From the NCBI GenBank assembly GCA_036898135.1, contig CM072527.1:34370560-34434559 (forward strand): a stretch of DNA of 64,000 nucleotides, in the 5' to 3' direction. The stretch comes from Oncomelania hupensis. Lineage: Eukaryota > Mollusca > Gastropoda > Littorinimorpha > Pomatiopsidae. The notes beneath the pieces are model-generated. The model did no database searches, had not been told where the DNA came from, and saw nothing but the letters and a program-made list of their open reading frames with translations. Shown piece after piece: positions 33,573-44,600 of the stretch. The stretch's first letter is position 1. Each line of letters starts with the position of its first letter. Position numbers and translations under genes: made by a program.

Positions 33573-34565
33573 TGTCGGTAACCATTGTTAACTCGGTGTA
33601 TTGTTAATCAGTGTCGGTAGCCATTGTTTACACGGCGTATTGTTAATCAGGGTCGGTAGCCATTGTTTACACGGCGTATTGTTAATCAGGGTCGGTAGCC
33701 ATTATTTACACGGCGTATTGTTAATCAGGGTAGGTAGCCATTGTTTACACGGTGTATTGTTAATCAGGGTCGGTAGCCATTGTTTACACGGTGTATTGTT
33801 AATCAGGGTCGGTAGCCATTGTTTACACGGCGTATTGTTAATCAGGGTCGGTAGCCATTGTTTACACGGCGTATTGTTAATCAGGGTCGGTAGCCATTAT
33901 TTACACGGCGTATTGTTAATCAGGGTAGGTAGCCATTGTTTACACGGTGTATTGTTAATCAGGGTAGGTAGCCATTGTTTACACGGTGTATTGTTAATCA
34001 GGGTCGGTAACCATTGTTTACACGGTGTATTGTTAATCAGGGTCGGTAGCCATTGTTTACACGGCGTATTGTTAATCAGGGTCGGTAGCCATTGTTTACA
34101 CGGTGTATTGTTAATCAGGGTCGGTAGCCATTGTTTACACGGTGTATTGTTAATCAGGGTCGGTAGCCATTGTTTACACGGTGTATTGTTAATCAGGGTC
34201 GGTAGCCATTGTTTACACGGTGTATTGTTAATCAGGGTCGGTAGCCATTGTTTACACTGTGTATTGTTAATCAGGGTCGGTAGCCATTGTTTACACGGTG
34301 TATTGTTAATCAGGGTCGGTAGCCATTGTTTACACGGCGTATTGTTAATCAGGGTCGGTAGCCATTGTTTACACGGCGTATTGTTAATCAGGGTCGGTAG
34401 CCATTGTTTACACGGCGTATTGTTAATCAGGGTCGGTAGCCATTGTTTACACGGCGTATTGTTAATCAGTGTCGGTAGCCATTTTTTACACGGTGTATTG
34501 TTAATCAGGGTCGGTAGCCATTGTTTACACGGTGTATTGTTAATCAGAGTCAGTAGCCATTGTGG
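33573..34565. repeat. 39-bp tandem array, about 25 copies
   Basis: The unit (ATTGTTAATCAGGGTCGGTA then GCCATTGTTTACACGGYGT) repeats with few differences. Variant positions recur: the ATTATTTA variant followed by the GTAGGTAGCC variant appears at about 33,700 and again 195 bp later, so part of the array has a five-unit higher-order period. Because 39 is divisible by three, a frame of 341 codons with a 13-residue period is open. I do not regard it as a gene: no promoter, splice or family evidence. Confidence 0.95.
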
Positions 34566-34995
34566 GCTAAGTGTGTTGCTAGGCCTTATGCTGTTTGATG
34601 GAATGCTGCAATATGGCTTAATCTGACAGACTTAAGTACACTGATTTACACTCTTTACCAGGCCGTAGATTAAGAGGCGACTTGATTCCGGTGTACAAAA
34701 TCTATAAGTTGATAACCTTGATGATTTGAGCTGGTCAGACTTCTTTGCTTCACCACACTGTGACAGAACACGTAGTAAAGAAGGAACGATATATCTTTTA
34801 ATCAAGATTGTAAAACTAACCATAGAAAGCTTTCTTTTTCTAACCAAGTCGCTACTTATTATAACGACCTTCACGTTTCACTTTAGAAATAAAATTAAAA
34901 AATAATATAATTAAAAAAGCACCAAACGTAAATTCTAATAATTTAAAAAAAACAACAGTTGGACAAGATTCACAAATGTACATTATTATTCTTTG

Positions 34996-35590
34996 TGTTA
35001 CACTCCGTTCGATGGTGGTGTTTTCTATCAGTAGTAGATTCAGCCCCAATGCGTGAATTCTCCTGATGAGTGTAAGTTCGGATTCGATTATCCACGCAAC
35101 CCGTTCAATCAGCATACAAGTCACAGAGTCGACGTATGACGTTTTCCACTTTTATTCAGCACACATCAACAACTGCATACAATCGCCTTTTCACACTTTT
35201 ACAACAACACTCTAACTCACTATCCACCCACTACACACAGAGCATCCATTTTATAGATTTTCTCTCGATCAAGATAACGTCAGAATGTTCCCGATGACGC
35301 TTTACCACCAATCAAATTAAAGTTCGTCATCACTGACTTACGTCATACATCTTTCTTCACGTTCCAAGAACGTTCTCAAACTTCGATCGACAGTAAACAC
35401 GCAAATCTAGAGAATTCTCCAATAATATCGACTAACGAAAATTATCAACGTTATACAAAGCCTCTCCTAACAACAATGCAAACTCAAATCAAAGGTAAAT
35501 ACACTCTATTATTGAATACTTTGCAAAGCGAAACGATTAGATCTATCGTGCGCACTTCAGACGTACTATCCTTCGCGTTTCAACGTAACA
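34996..35590 (-). mobile_element. solo LTR of Gmr1 type with 5-bp target duplication
   Basis: Starts TGTTAC, ends GTAACA, and matches the LTRs at 3,611, 7,951 and 53,394. CTTTG occurs directly on both sides (34,991-34,995 and 35,591-35,595). There is no internal region, so recombination between two LTRs has removed it. Confidence 0.9.
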
Positions 35591-35647
35591 CTTTGGCTAT
35601 GATGAATATTTAAAAAAAATCATAGGAAATTTGCATGCAAATCTGAT

Positions 35648-36819
35648 CCTATCCTGTCTCGTAACTCGAAAGTGGTTGGGGTACCACAGGTGATCGTTTA
35701 ACCAGTGTACTCCATCTTTCTCTGTCCTCAGCAACTCTCATGGCTTCGCTCAGCCAGTCCATTCTCGAATGTTGTCCTCCCACCTCTTTTTCTTTCTCAC
35801 CTCTTCTTCTGCCTCCTTGCATCGTGCCTTGCAGGATGGTCTTCGCAAGGCGGGCTGCTCTGGTGACGTGGCCATACCATCGGAGTTTTCGTTTCTTCAC
35901 CACGGTGAGCATGTCATCTTGTGGTCCAATGGCTTGTGTGATGGTCTGTCGGACTTCGCCGTTGGTGATGTGCTGGGTATATAGGAAATGCTCAGAAGTC
36001 TTCTGTAGCACCTCATCTCCATGTTTTGTATTTTTTGCTGTGGATCCGCTGTGAGGGTCCATGTTTCGCAAGCGAATAGGAAGGTGGAGATGACAAGAGA
36101 GCGCAGCAGTCTTACATTGTAGTGTAGACTGATGGTCCTGTCTTTCCAAATGGACAGCTTTGTCAGGGAAGTAGTTATTCGTGCGATCCTGGAGAAGACT
36201 TCATGTCAGGACCCATTGTCCGATATTTGAAGCTATGGACTTTGTTGAGGGATTTGCCTAGAACTTTAATGTCCGTGTTGATGCCATTGGTGTTGTCGGT
36301 CATCATTTTGGTCTTCTCTGCACTTATTTCCATTTCATAGGCTCTAGAGGTGGTGTCAAGCCTCTGTAAAAAGTGTTCAAGTTCTTGTTACTCTTCAGCC
36401 AATCCATCAATTTCAACCGCAAAACGGAGGTTGGAGATTGTTCTATCCCCTATGCTGGTTCTGCAGTCGTGATCTGCATCTGAAATGATGCGCTCTTCGA
36501 AGATTTTGAAGAGTGTTGGAGAGAGTAGGCATCCTTGACGCAGGCCGATTGTTTTTCTGAACCAGTTCCCGATGGTGCTGTTGTGGAGGACTGCTCTGGT
36601 AGCCTTGTCATACAGGATTTTGTGATTTCAGTAATGTTAGAGCTAATGTTGTATACTCTCATGGTTGCTCACAGAGATGCACGCCAGACTCGGTCAAACG
36701 TTTTCTTGAAGTCTACATATTATGACATAGATGTTGTTGGTGCTGTAGGTATTTATCGCAGATTATTTTGAGGTTGAAAATCTGCTCAGTGGTACTTCGC
36801 CCTGCCCTGAATCCTGCTA
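35648..36819 (-). pseudogene. RTE-type LINE, 3' half
   Basis: On the minus strand it covers the part from EQ/AGFR...STTEQIF through a broken catalytic region to LRWYGHVTR and the C-terminus. Several frameshifts are present. It ends at a (CTA)n tract at 36,818, which replaces the upstream part. Confidence 0.85.
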
Positions 36820-36825
36820 CTACTT

Positions 36826-36894
<69 letters not shown>

Positions 36895-36895
36895 T
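36818..36895. repeat. (CTA)n trinucleotide tract
   Basis: About 25 units at the truncated end of the RTE fragment. Confidence 0.9.
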
Positions 36896-37100
36896 TTAAA
36901 GTGCGTCTGAAGGCGATGATTAAAAAAAATCAATGTACATAGCAATACATTTGCAGCTCATTACAAGCACAGTGCATTTCTCTTGGTGGAGTATTAATAT
37001 TGCAGTTTCTGGATAATTACAGCGTTTGTAAAGGTCGGTATCCAATATAACATCATCACTGAGCATTGAAGTTAAGCCTGCAAACAATTCTATTGACTGA

Positions 37101-37164
<64 letters not shown>

Positions 37165-37639
37165 GCTTCCCTCAGTCTCACCTCTAATTTACCTCATACA
37201 AGTACAGTCTTCATTTCAGTCATGATCGTTCTGCAAAAATAAGCTTCAGCTGTCACTTTGAAGAGTGTGCTAGAAAGATTCAGTAGAATATCATCATCAA
37301 AATAGAGTTTAGAGTGACCAAAGCCATTAACACCTAGGGATAAAACATGACATGCAAAGCTAAAACTATTAGTCTGATGTTAAATGGAGCTATCTCGAGT
37401 AATATCACACAGTATGCAACAAATATTATGATACATCACAATGCAGTTTTTAATAATATCCAAGGAGCTAGCGGGAGTTAGGAGGCCATCTAACAACAAA
37501 GACAGCTTTATAAACCAGTATGACTGGAGATAAAAAGCAGTCTGTAACTAGTTATGACAGAATAGAATATGATATTTAACACTAATATTGGCGACGACAA
37601 CAATAACAACATTAACAACAATAAAAAAAAAGGAAAGAG
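36896..37639. other. AT-rich stretch with (CT)n at 37,107-37,160
   Basis: No gene or repeat end recognised apart from the microsatellite. Confidence 0.6.
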
Positions 37640-37805
37640 ATTCCTCTTATATAGCGCACTTACAAGCTTAGAGAGCTTCTTAAAGCGCTGGCCCGTAATA
37701 TCCAGCAATCACACAACAGTTTGCTGAAGTCAGGATTCGAACCCACGTATCCCAAGACGCACTCACACAAGCCGTGCGCTCTGACCACTGAACTATCTCT
37801 GTCGT
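37625..37805 (-). mobile_element. tRNA-derived SINE with L2-type tail
   Basis: On the minus strand: A box TAGTTCAGTGGTCAGAGC near 37,790, B box GGGTTCGAATCC near 37,738, a body, then GTGCGCTATATAAGAGG and a (TTG)n/(TTA)n tail near 37,600. This links the AGCGCTATATAAA-type tail seen beside microsatellites at 6,500, 27,020 and 38,090 to a tRNA-headed SINE. Confidence 0.75.
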
Positions 37806-37881
37806 TAATATCAACAGCAAACGCAATAACAAGAATCGTATCATTATAATTTGTGCAATCATCGCGACATTAATAAAGAAT

Positions 37882-38052
37882 ATGACGAGCACATCTCCAT
37901 CCTCTGAAGATTGGGAACAAACTTTCGTGAAAACGCCCGTTTTCCAACTGAGGGGCCCCCTCTCTCTGCGCCCAAGTAGCCTTCCTAGCAACGGCGAGGA
38001 GTCTTCAGAAAGCTCCGGCAACGGAGAGGGACCCTACAAACACGCCAACACA
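37882..38052 (+). CDS. candidate first coding exon with strong donor
   Basis: The ATG at 37,882 opens 57 codons ending ACA before GTAAGT, a near-perfect donor, in phase 0. The peptide is Ser/Pro/Glu-rich (MTSTSPSSEDWEQTF at the start, SSESSGNGEGPYKHANT at the end), as often seen in N-terminal extensions. The first supported exon of GTPase gene B (51,992) begins in phase 0, so this may be its N-terminal exon across a 13.9-kb intron holding the I-clade LINE. The assignment to that gene is inference. Confidence 0.45.
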
Positions 38053-38059
38053 GTAAGTG

Positions 38060-38180
38060 CGCGTTTACATTAATTTATGGTATGGTTCCTACATAGCGCC
38101 TTTTCAAATATAGAGCTGCTCAAGGCGCTGAACGAAACAAGATTACACTGAAGCCGCCCGAGGGTGCCTTAGGCGCGTGT
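38060..38180 (-). repeat. retroposon fragment sharing GCTGCTCAAGGCGCT with 7,018 and 52,389
   Basis: TAGCGCCTTTTCAAATATAG, GCTGCTCAAGGCGCTG and AAGCCGCCCGAGG occur in the same order as near 7,005-7,070. It belongs to the L2-tail family described at 6,360. Confidence 0.6.
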
Positions 38181-38702
38181 CCTGGTTGTTCAATCAAAGA
38201 CCTTGATATATAAAGACATGCCATGAGGCCCACTTCCGGGAGTTCGCTACTTTCGATATTAGAGAAGCGCCAACTAGCAAAATAACTGTCGTCACTTGGG
38301 AAAATGCCGCGCGCTAAGAAGAAAGTACGACAAGGTGGCACACATTGTGGGGTGGTGCTCATAGAAAAACAAACACACACACACCTACACACAAAAAAAT
38401 AGAACTGCTCAGGTCTTGATGTCTCAAGCCAGTAATCTTTGAGTACAGATTTGCGATACTTGACAAGCTGTTTCCATCAGATACAGATAAACTTCGAAAC
38501 CAGCAAATAAAAGAAAATTTATATAAATGACTGATAAAATCGACTAAGTATATCTGAGTGTCACGAAACCGTGGGTAAGTTGTTATGATCGTAGAGAAGT
38601 CGTGTTGCATGTGCTAAGCATGTAGTGATTGGATAGCCAATCAAAACGATTTCTTGTGTGACGTATACTGGAGTATATAACGAAGGGATGCTGGGCAGCT
38701 GA

Positions 38703-38904
38703 GGGGCCGGGTAGCTCAGTTGGTAAGAGCGTCTTGCTAGTAACCGAAAGGTCGCTGGTTCGAATCCCGGATTGGTCAACGTGTGATCATATTATTTTCC
38801 CCTTTACCAACAACTGGCCCGCTGGTGTCAGTATAAATCGGTCCAGTAGTCACCTATATGCGAAAGTGTCGTGTGACTATAATCTACAAACAACAACAAC
38901 AACA
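38703..38904 (+). mobile_element. tRNA-derived SINE sharing the LINE 3' tail, copy 1
   Basis: The tRNA-like head has an A box (TAGCTCAGTTGG), a Thr-type anticodon loop (CTAGTAA) and a B box (GGTTCGAATCC). A unique body follows, and then a tail, CTATATGCGAAAGTGTC in a GTCAC/GTGAC stem, ending TAATCTACAAA and (CAA)n. The tail is the same as the 3' end of the LINE at 38,915-46,565, so that LINE is the likely source of the machinery. It is identical by eye to 47,253-47,460 except for the number of CAA units. Confidence 0.9.
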
Positions 38905-39575
38905 GCAGGTCGCTGGAGGGAAGTTGGAGTCTGAAGTGTGCGGAGGCTCACAGGGTGTAGTGCTTTGTAGCAAGATTGATGTATTGAGACTTCTTGTGCG
39001 GTTTTACAGTAACGTTTTAAATTTTAAAATTTTTTAAAACTTTTATAAAAGGATAAAGTTCGCGGAACTTTACATTTTTTATAACTTTTTTATTGTTTTT
39101 ATTGAAGTTGATGTGATAGGCGGGTTTCATTTTTTGATTCTTCGACCACCAGCCGTCAAGACCAGAGGCTTGCCGCCCTCCTGCCGTTTTCACGGCAGAG
39201 GACCAGCCCCGGACTACGCGGGTTACTGCAGCTGTTCCTCGGCGTTCAGCTCACCGGTTCCACCGGACGTCTTTCTCGGTCGTGGTGCAGGTATTTACTG
39301 TTTGTTTGTTTGCTGGGTTGTTCCTTGGACGCTTTCGCATTTTGGGCAGCTTATGGTTGCTACCTACGAACCGGCAGTTCGTTGTTGGTGGTAGCATTGT
39401 TTTATTGCATGTTATTGTTGGTTGCTTGAGTGTGCTTGTGTGTGGCTGTCCATGACGCTTTTTGTGGCTGTTAGTTAGCTATCATTAAGTTTTTATCGTG
39501 TTTTTAGTGCACACGGTGTTAATTGTATTTTATTTTAATCAAAATAACTTCTCGGTTTTCTGCTCCCAATGAGGC

Positions 39576-41645
39576 ATGTGTGATTGGGATCAAGACCCAG
39601 ATGATGAGGCTGAGGCCTCTGCCGCTTCTTCCCACCGCGAGCACGAGACCACTGATTCTGGTCAAGAGCCCAAGGTGAGGGGAAAGCGTCGCTCCAAGAA
39701 GACTTACAGTCCCTCTGACTTTCTTATCCCCGAGGTGCCGCCTGCGCAGCTTCCCTCTAAGAGTGAGCTGAGCAAGGCGCGTAAGACACGTGAGCGCCTC
39801 ATGGCGGCCGAGAGACTGGCGGCCATGGGTGGCTCTACGCCCGACCATGGTTCTTGTGCTCCCACGGTGCGGACTTCTACGCCCATACCGGGGGACTTCA
39901 TGCCTGAATCTCCCTCTCGTAAGAGGGTTAATCCATTTGCGGGCGGTAACCCCAAGTCCAAGCGTAGTATTAAGCTAACCGATGGTAAGAAATCGCACCA
40001 CAAGTCTCCTGCCCCAGAGGCGGAAGAGGGTGCCGACTGTTGCCCACGTTCCCCTGCGGATCCCATGGAGTTGGGTATTTCTCCGGTTGTGTTGTTAGAG
40101 AAGGATGCCCAGATGGGTGTGCCTTCGTCCCCGGTTGCAGGCCCCTCGGCGGCCGATTCCATACACGCTAGTCCTGTGCGTGGGTCTCAGCCTGCTGATA
40201 ACCCCACCATGATTCAGGCGACTACTAACACCTTGCAGACGGGTAAACCTCCTTCTTACGCAGATAAAGCTCGTTCGGGAATCCCGGAGGGTGGTTTTCG
40301 TAGGATAGGCCGAACAACTGCTCCCAGGGAGATGGTGGAGGTGGTGGATTTTCCGGTGGTCATTCACGATGTGAAAGGTGGCATAGCTACATTTAATGGA
40401 TTGGGCCCGTACAGGCGTGAACTTACCCTGAAAGAGGCGGTGGGTGCGGTGCTTAGTGCTCGTAGGTTACCGTCGGGCGGTTGGCTTGTTGCATGTAAAT
40501 CCAAGGCGCAGCAGGGTGCCCTTTTTAGACGGTCTGACCTTAGTGGTATACCCATTAATACATCCATTCCAAAGGCTACCACCGTGGGGGTAGTTAGAGG
40601 GTTACCAGACCTTGGGGACGACACCATTTTCTTTGGACAGATTACGAAAGACCTCACTAGACAGGGTTTTCCAGTTATCTCGGTGATGAGGCTGCCTATG
40701 GCGGGTGGGTCCAAATCCAGCTGTCTCAAGATCACCTTTGATTTAAAAGAGCTGCCAGGGACGGTGATGTTGGGCTTGACAAAATATAGAGTTGATCCAT
40801 TCGCTGCACCGGTCCTTCGCTGTACTAAGTGTCAGCTGCTGGGGCATGGGCGGCAACAGTGCCGCAGAGAAAAGGACCGTTGCGCGAGATGTGGTAAAGA
40901 CCACCAAACCTCTAAGTGCGAAAGCAACGTTCGTTTGTGTGTGAACTGTGGGGGCTCCCACTCGGCGGCGTGGTTGGGCTGTCCCGAGTATGAGGTCGCA
41001 CGTGATGCTAATAGGCTGCGAGGGGCCACTTACATGCCGTTCTCCAGAGCGGTCGCCGAGGCCCGTGCTGGCGGAAAGGGAGGGGGTGTTTGTGGCTCTG
41101 CTTCAGCCACAGTCAAGCCTTGTTGTGCTGCACCATTGAGTTCGGCAGTCGCCAGTGATGTTACCTGTGTTTCGCATGTTGCCCCCTCTGCGGGGGGAAT
41201 TGCATCTGTCCAGTCGTTGCCGCAGGTGAAGGAGGTAGTGCATGTGCTGGGTCGCCCCTCTAGAGATCCACGTGTCGCTCATGCAGCGGCGGCACGAGCT
41301 CGTGAACCTGGTTGCTGCCCTACTGACGGGGTGGGGAAGATGTCGGTGGTTACTCAGCTGCCTGGGCGGGGCGAGCTATCTGTTCAGGATCCTCCCTCTC
41401 AGGGTCATGGTCGCGTGCCTTCTGAGATCGATACAGTGTCACCTGCTCGGACGCCTGTGGGGGGAAGCCGGGTGGGACCGAATGTTGAGCTTATGCTGCC
41501 CCTACTTCAGGGTCTGCAAGACATGGAGGAGGCCCTTGTGGGTGGGTTGGCCAATTTGCCGGCTGAACACATGACCACACGAGCCATGATTAAGTCACTT
41601 TTTACTATTCTTAAAACTCTATGTGCCATACTGACCAGAGAATGA
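39576..41645 (+). CDS. LINE ORF1, nucleic-acid-binding Gag-like protein
   Basis: 689 codons. The first 250 residues are rich in Ser, Pro and charged residues and look disordered. A central region (about 255-400) resembles the RNA-binding part of I-element ORF1 (PVVIHDVKGG, SGGWLVACKSK). Three zinc knuckles lie at about 416-470: CTKC...H...C (CX2CX4HX4C), CARC...H...C (CX2CX3HX4C) and CVNC...H...C (CX2CX3HX6C), the usual trio in this clade. The protein is expected to coat the LINE RNA in cytoplasmic particles. The stop at 41,643-41,645 overlaps the ORF2 start as ATGA. It is the longest uninterrupted frame in the window. Confidence 0.92.
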   Translation: MCDWDQDPDDEAEASAASSHREHETTDSGQEPKVRGKRRSKKTYSPSDFLIPEVPPAQLPSKSELSKARKTRERLMAAERLAAMGGSTPDHGSCAPTVRTSTPIPGDFMPESPSRKRVNPFAGGNPKSKRSIKLTDGKKSHHKSPAPEAEEGADCCPRSPADPMELGISPVVLLEKDAQMGVPSSPVAGPSAADSIHASPVRGSQPADNPTMIQATTNTLQTGKPPSYADKARSGIPEGGFRRIGRTTAPREMVEVVDFPVVIHDVKGGIATFNGLGPYRRELTLKEAVGAVLSARRLPSGGWLVACKSKAQQGALFRRSDLSGIPINTSIPKATTVGVVRGLPDLGDDTIFFGQITKDLTRQGFPVISVMRLPMAGGSKSSCLKITFDLKELPGTVMLGLTKYRVDPFAAPVLRCTKCQLLGHGRQQCRREKDRCARCGKDHQTSKCESNVRLCVNCGGSHSAAWLGCPEYEVARDANRLRGATYMPFSRAVAEARAGGKGGGVCGSASATVKPCCAAPLSSAVASDVTCVSHVAPSAGGIASVQSLPQVKEVVHVLGRPSRDPRVAHAAAARAREPGCCPTDGVGKMSVVTQLPGRGELSVQDPPSQGHGRVPSEIDTVSPARTPVGGSRVGPNVELMLPLLQGLQDMEEALVGGLANLPAEHMTTRAMIKSLFTILKTLCAILTRE

Positions 41646-44600
41646 AGAGTGCGATATCTGACTGTTTGATGATGTTGGGAAGTGTGTGGCTGTTACTCTG
41701 CTTAAACATGGGACTGAATATGCTGGGTGTGCTGCAATGGAATTGCAGATCGATAGTTTCCTTCAACGATTCGCTACCCAGTTTGATGCTCAGACTGCCG
41801 GGGACTCATGTACTCTGCCTACAATCGTTAAATTGTAGGCGTGATAGACTTCCGGTCATAGAGGGCTTTCACTTCCCTCCTCTTTACACAACTGGTGAGA
41901 ATGACAAAATATATGTGGCAACGTATGTGCGCCTGGGGTTGAGGGGGACGGATCTGGGCCCGGTTGATGAGGGTGAGGGAGGTGGGTTTACGTCCGCCTT
42001 GGCTATCACATTGGATACGGCTTCGCCAACTGAAATAAACATTTTAAATTATTATAATCCGACGGGTTGCAAGGACTTCGCTTGGCTTGTCCCGGTTGTG
42101 GCTGAGGGTCTGTGGCTCGTGGTGGGTGACTTCAACAAGAGGGATGGCATGTGGGATGAGGGTTATCACAGAACATCTCCCGACTTGCTTGCGATTCTGT
42201 CGGAGGCTGACCTAGTTGTGATGAATGATGGTTCCGCCACCAGGATCCCTGATAGAGCTGGACAGTCCAGCACGGCCATAGATCTCAGTCTTGCAAGTTC
42301 CGCACTGGCCCCCATAGTTTCTTGGTCCGTACTGGACGACCCTCTATTCTCCGACCACCTCCCGATTAAGGTTGGTGTAGAGTTGATTCCTAGTGTTGTA
42401 CAGCCCTCAGCGGCTGCCCCCAAGATGGACAAGATTGACTGGGACAGATATGGTGCTGCCCTTCAGGATTTTTCGTTGTCAAACTCCACACAGGTTGACG
42501 AGTTGGAGTTGCAGCTTCGCGAGGCCATGCTTGGTACTATATCCTCATTGGCGCCGCCACCGCGCCTCGGTGGGGGGGTGGCCCACCCCTGGTGGAGTCA
42601 GGCATGTAGGACGGCTGTTAAGGCTAAAAAACGTGCCTATAAGGCCTTTAGTAAAGTAAACAGTCATGACACGCACGCGGATATGACACGTACCAGATTG
42701 GAGGCCAAGAGGGTGATCGCGGCCGCCAAGCGCGACTTCTGGTCAACCCAGTTCAATAGAAGACAGAGCATGTCAGAGCTTTGGCTAAATGTTCGTAGGA
42801 TGAGGGGGCGTTACCGTCCTATGGCTTCCAACCTAACAGATGGGGCGAATGTTTTTGCTACGGACCGGGAAAAGGCCGGTGCCTTCTTGGGGCAGTTTCT
42901 CGCTGCGAGCACAGTGTTACCCACTGCGGAAGCTGAGAGGAGGGCTGACGGCGAGGCGTCATTTGGCGGGCTCCCAGACTTAGGGGGCGAGAGATGTACT
43001 CCTATTACGGCGGTTGAGTTCGCCAGGGCGTTAAGTGCTTGTAATGTTAGTAAGGGTTGTGGCCCGGATGGTGTCCACTATCTTATGGTCAAGAGGGCGC
43101 CGCTGGTCTTTAAACAACAGGTTCTGAAGCTCTTTAATGTATGTTATAGATCTGGTACGGTTCCCAGTTCCTGGCGCATGTCTACTATAATACCCATACC
43201 CAAACCCCATAAACCTAGAAAGAGCATTGCTAGTTATAGACCCATTGCCCTGACCTCACACCTTTGTAAACTGTATGAGAGGATCTTGAAAAACAGATTG
43301 GAGCACTTTTGCGACAGGAAAAAAGTTATTTCCAGCTCCCAGGCTGGCTTTCGCCGTAGGCGCTCCATCACCGATCACTTGGTGAGGTTGAATGAACATC
43401 TACATAGGGCGCGATCACATCGACGAACAGTATTTGCGTGTTTTTTCGACGTCGCCAAGGCGTTTGACACGGTTTGGCATGCCAGCCTGGTCGAGAAGCT
43501 ACGAGTATTGGGCCTGGACGCTTATCTCCTGCATTTTATAGATTCATTTCTCAGAGATAGAGCTATCAGGGTGCGTTGGGAGGGGCATGTTACTGACTAT
43601 GGTACTCTTTCTATGGGCGTCCCCCAGGGGTCCGTTATAGCACCACTTCTTTTTTCTATAGCCACATCAAATGTTACTTCAGGTTGCTCGCCTAAGTCTG
43701 TTGCTGTACCTACGCAGATGACATCTTAGTGTGGAGGACTACACGTTTCCGACGGATCGGACGCCAGAGTGTTAACTATGTTAGGGATTTCGAGGCATTT
43801 CAGGGGGACGTGGACTCTATTGTCTCTGCTCTGGCTGAGGAGGGACTGAGGTTGTCGCCGGGCAAGACCATATTTGTCCCGTTTTCCTGCAGATGGAGTG
43901 ACGAATATCTTAGCATTCCCCTGCTGGTTGATGGTGTGCGGGTGGTGCCGGCACGGGAGGTTCGGTATCTAGGGGTTCTCCTGCGTCAGAATGGCAGCTT
44001 TATACCTCAGATTAATCGTAATATCTCTTCGGCTTATGCAGCGTCTAGGGTTATCGGGGCCATTCGCCGCGAGGCCTGGGGTCGTGACCCCAGGGACGCG
44101 GTCTCCCTATATCATGCATTGGTTAGATCTAGACTCCTTTTTGGTGCCGAGCTCTTTTATGATATCACAAGTCACCAGTTGCAAAGGCTAGTTGGCGCCG
44201 AATGCGCCATCCTCCGACGATTGTTATGTCTGCCCTCTTCTGTCCCGGTGAAGATTGTCTATCAACTCTCAGGTGTCCTTCCGCTGTGGTTGCAGATTCG
44301 CAAGGCATGCGCTGGCTACCTGTGCAGAGCCCGTAGTGTCATTAACTCCACCGACTATGAGTTGTCTTGCCGTTTTAATCCTCCTAGGGGTGGGCGCCAT
44401 GTTCCTGGGTTGGGTGAGTCTCTCGAGCCGCTGCTCGCGGATGTGATGGGACCAGGCCGAGTTTTTGAGCAAGCCCCGGCGCTTTCGGCACCGCCGTGGG
44501 AGAGCCCACCTATTTCTGTCTCGCTGGGTTTTGGTGGACTTACTAGGGAAAGGGACCTGCCCCTGGTTACCCAACTGGCTAGGGAGCGTGTGGCAGATTC

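Noticed and set aside
33573..34565. CRISPR array
   Set aside because: The repeats are contiguous without unique spacers, and the genome is eukaryotic.
33601..34626. 341-codon frame with 13-residue repeats as a repetitive protein gene
   Set aside because: It is the translation of a 39-bp tandem array whose unit is a multiple of three; no promoter, splice or family evidence.
38703..38777. Functional tRNA-Thr gene
   Set aside because: A and B boxes and anticodon loop are present, but the acceptor arms do not pair and a SINE body and tail follow; a second near-identical copy exists at 47,253.
39519..39848. Minus-strand protein opposite LINE ORF1
   Set aside because: Shadow frame of the 689-codon ORF1, without family resemblance.
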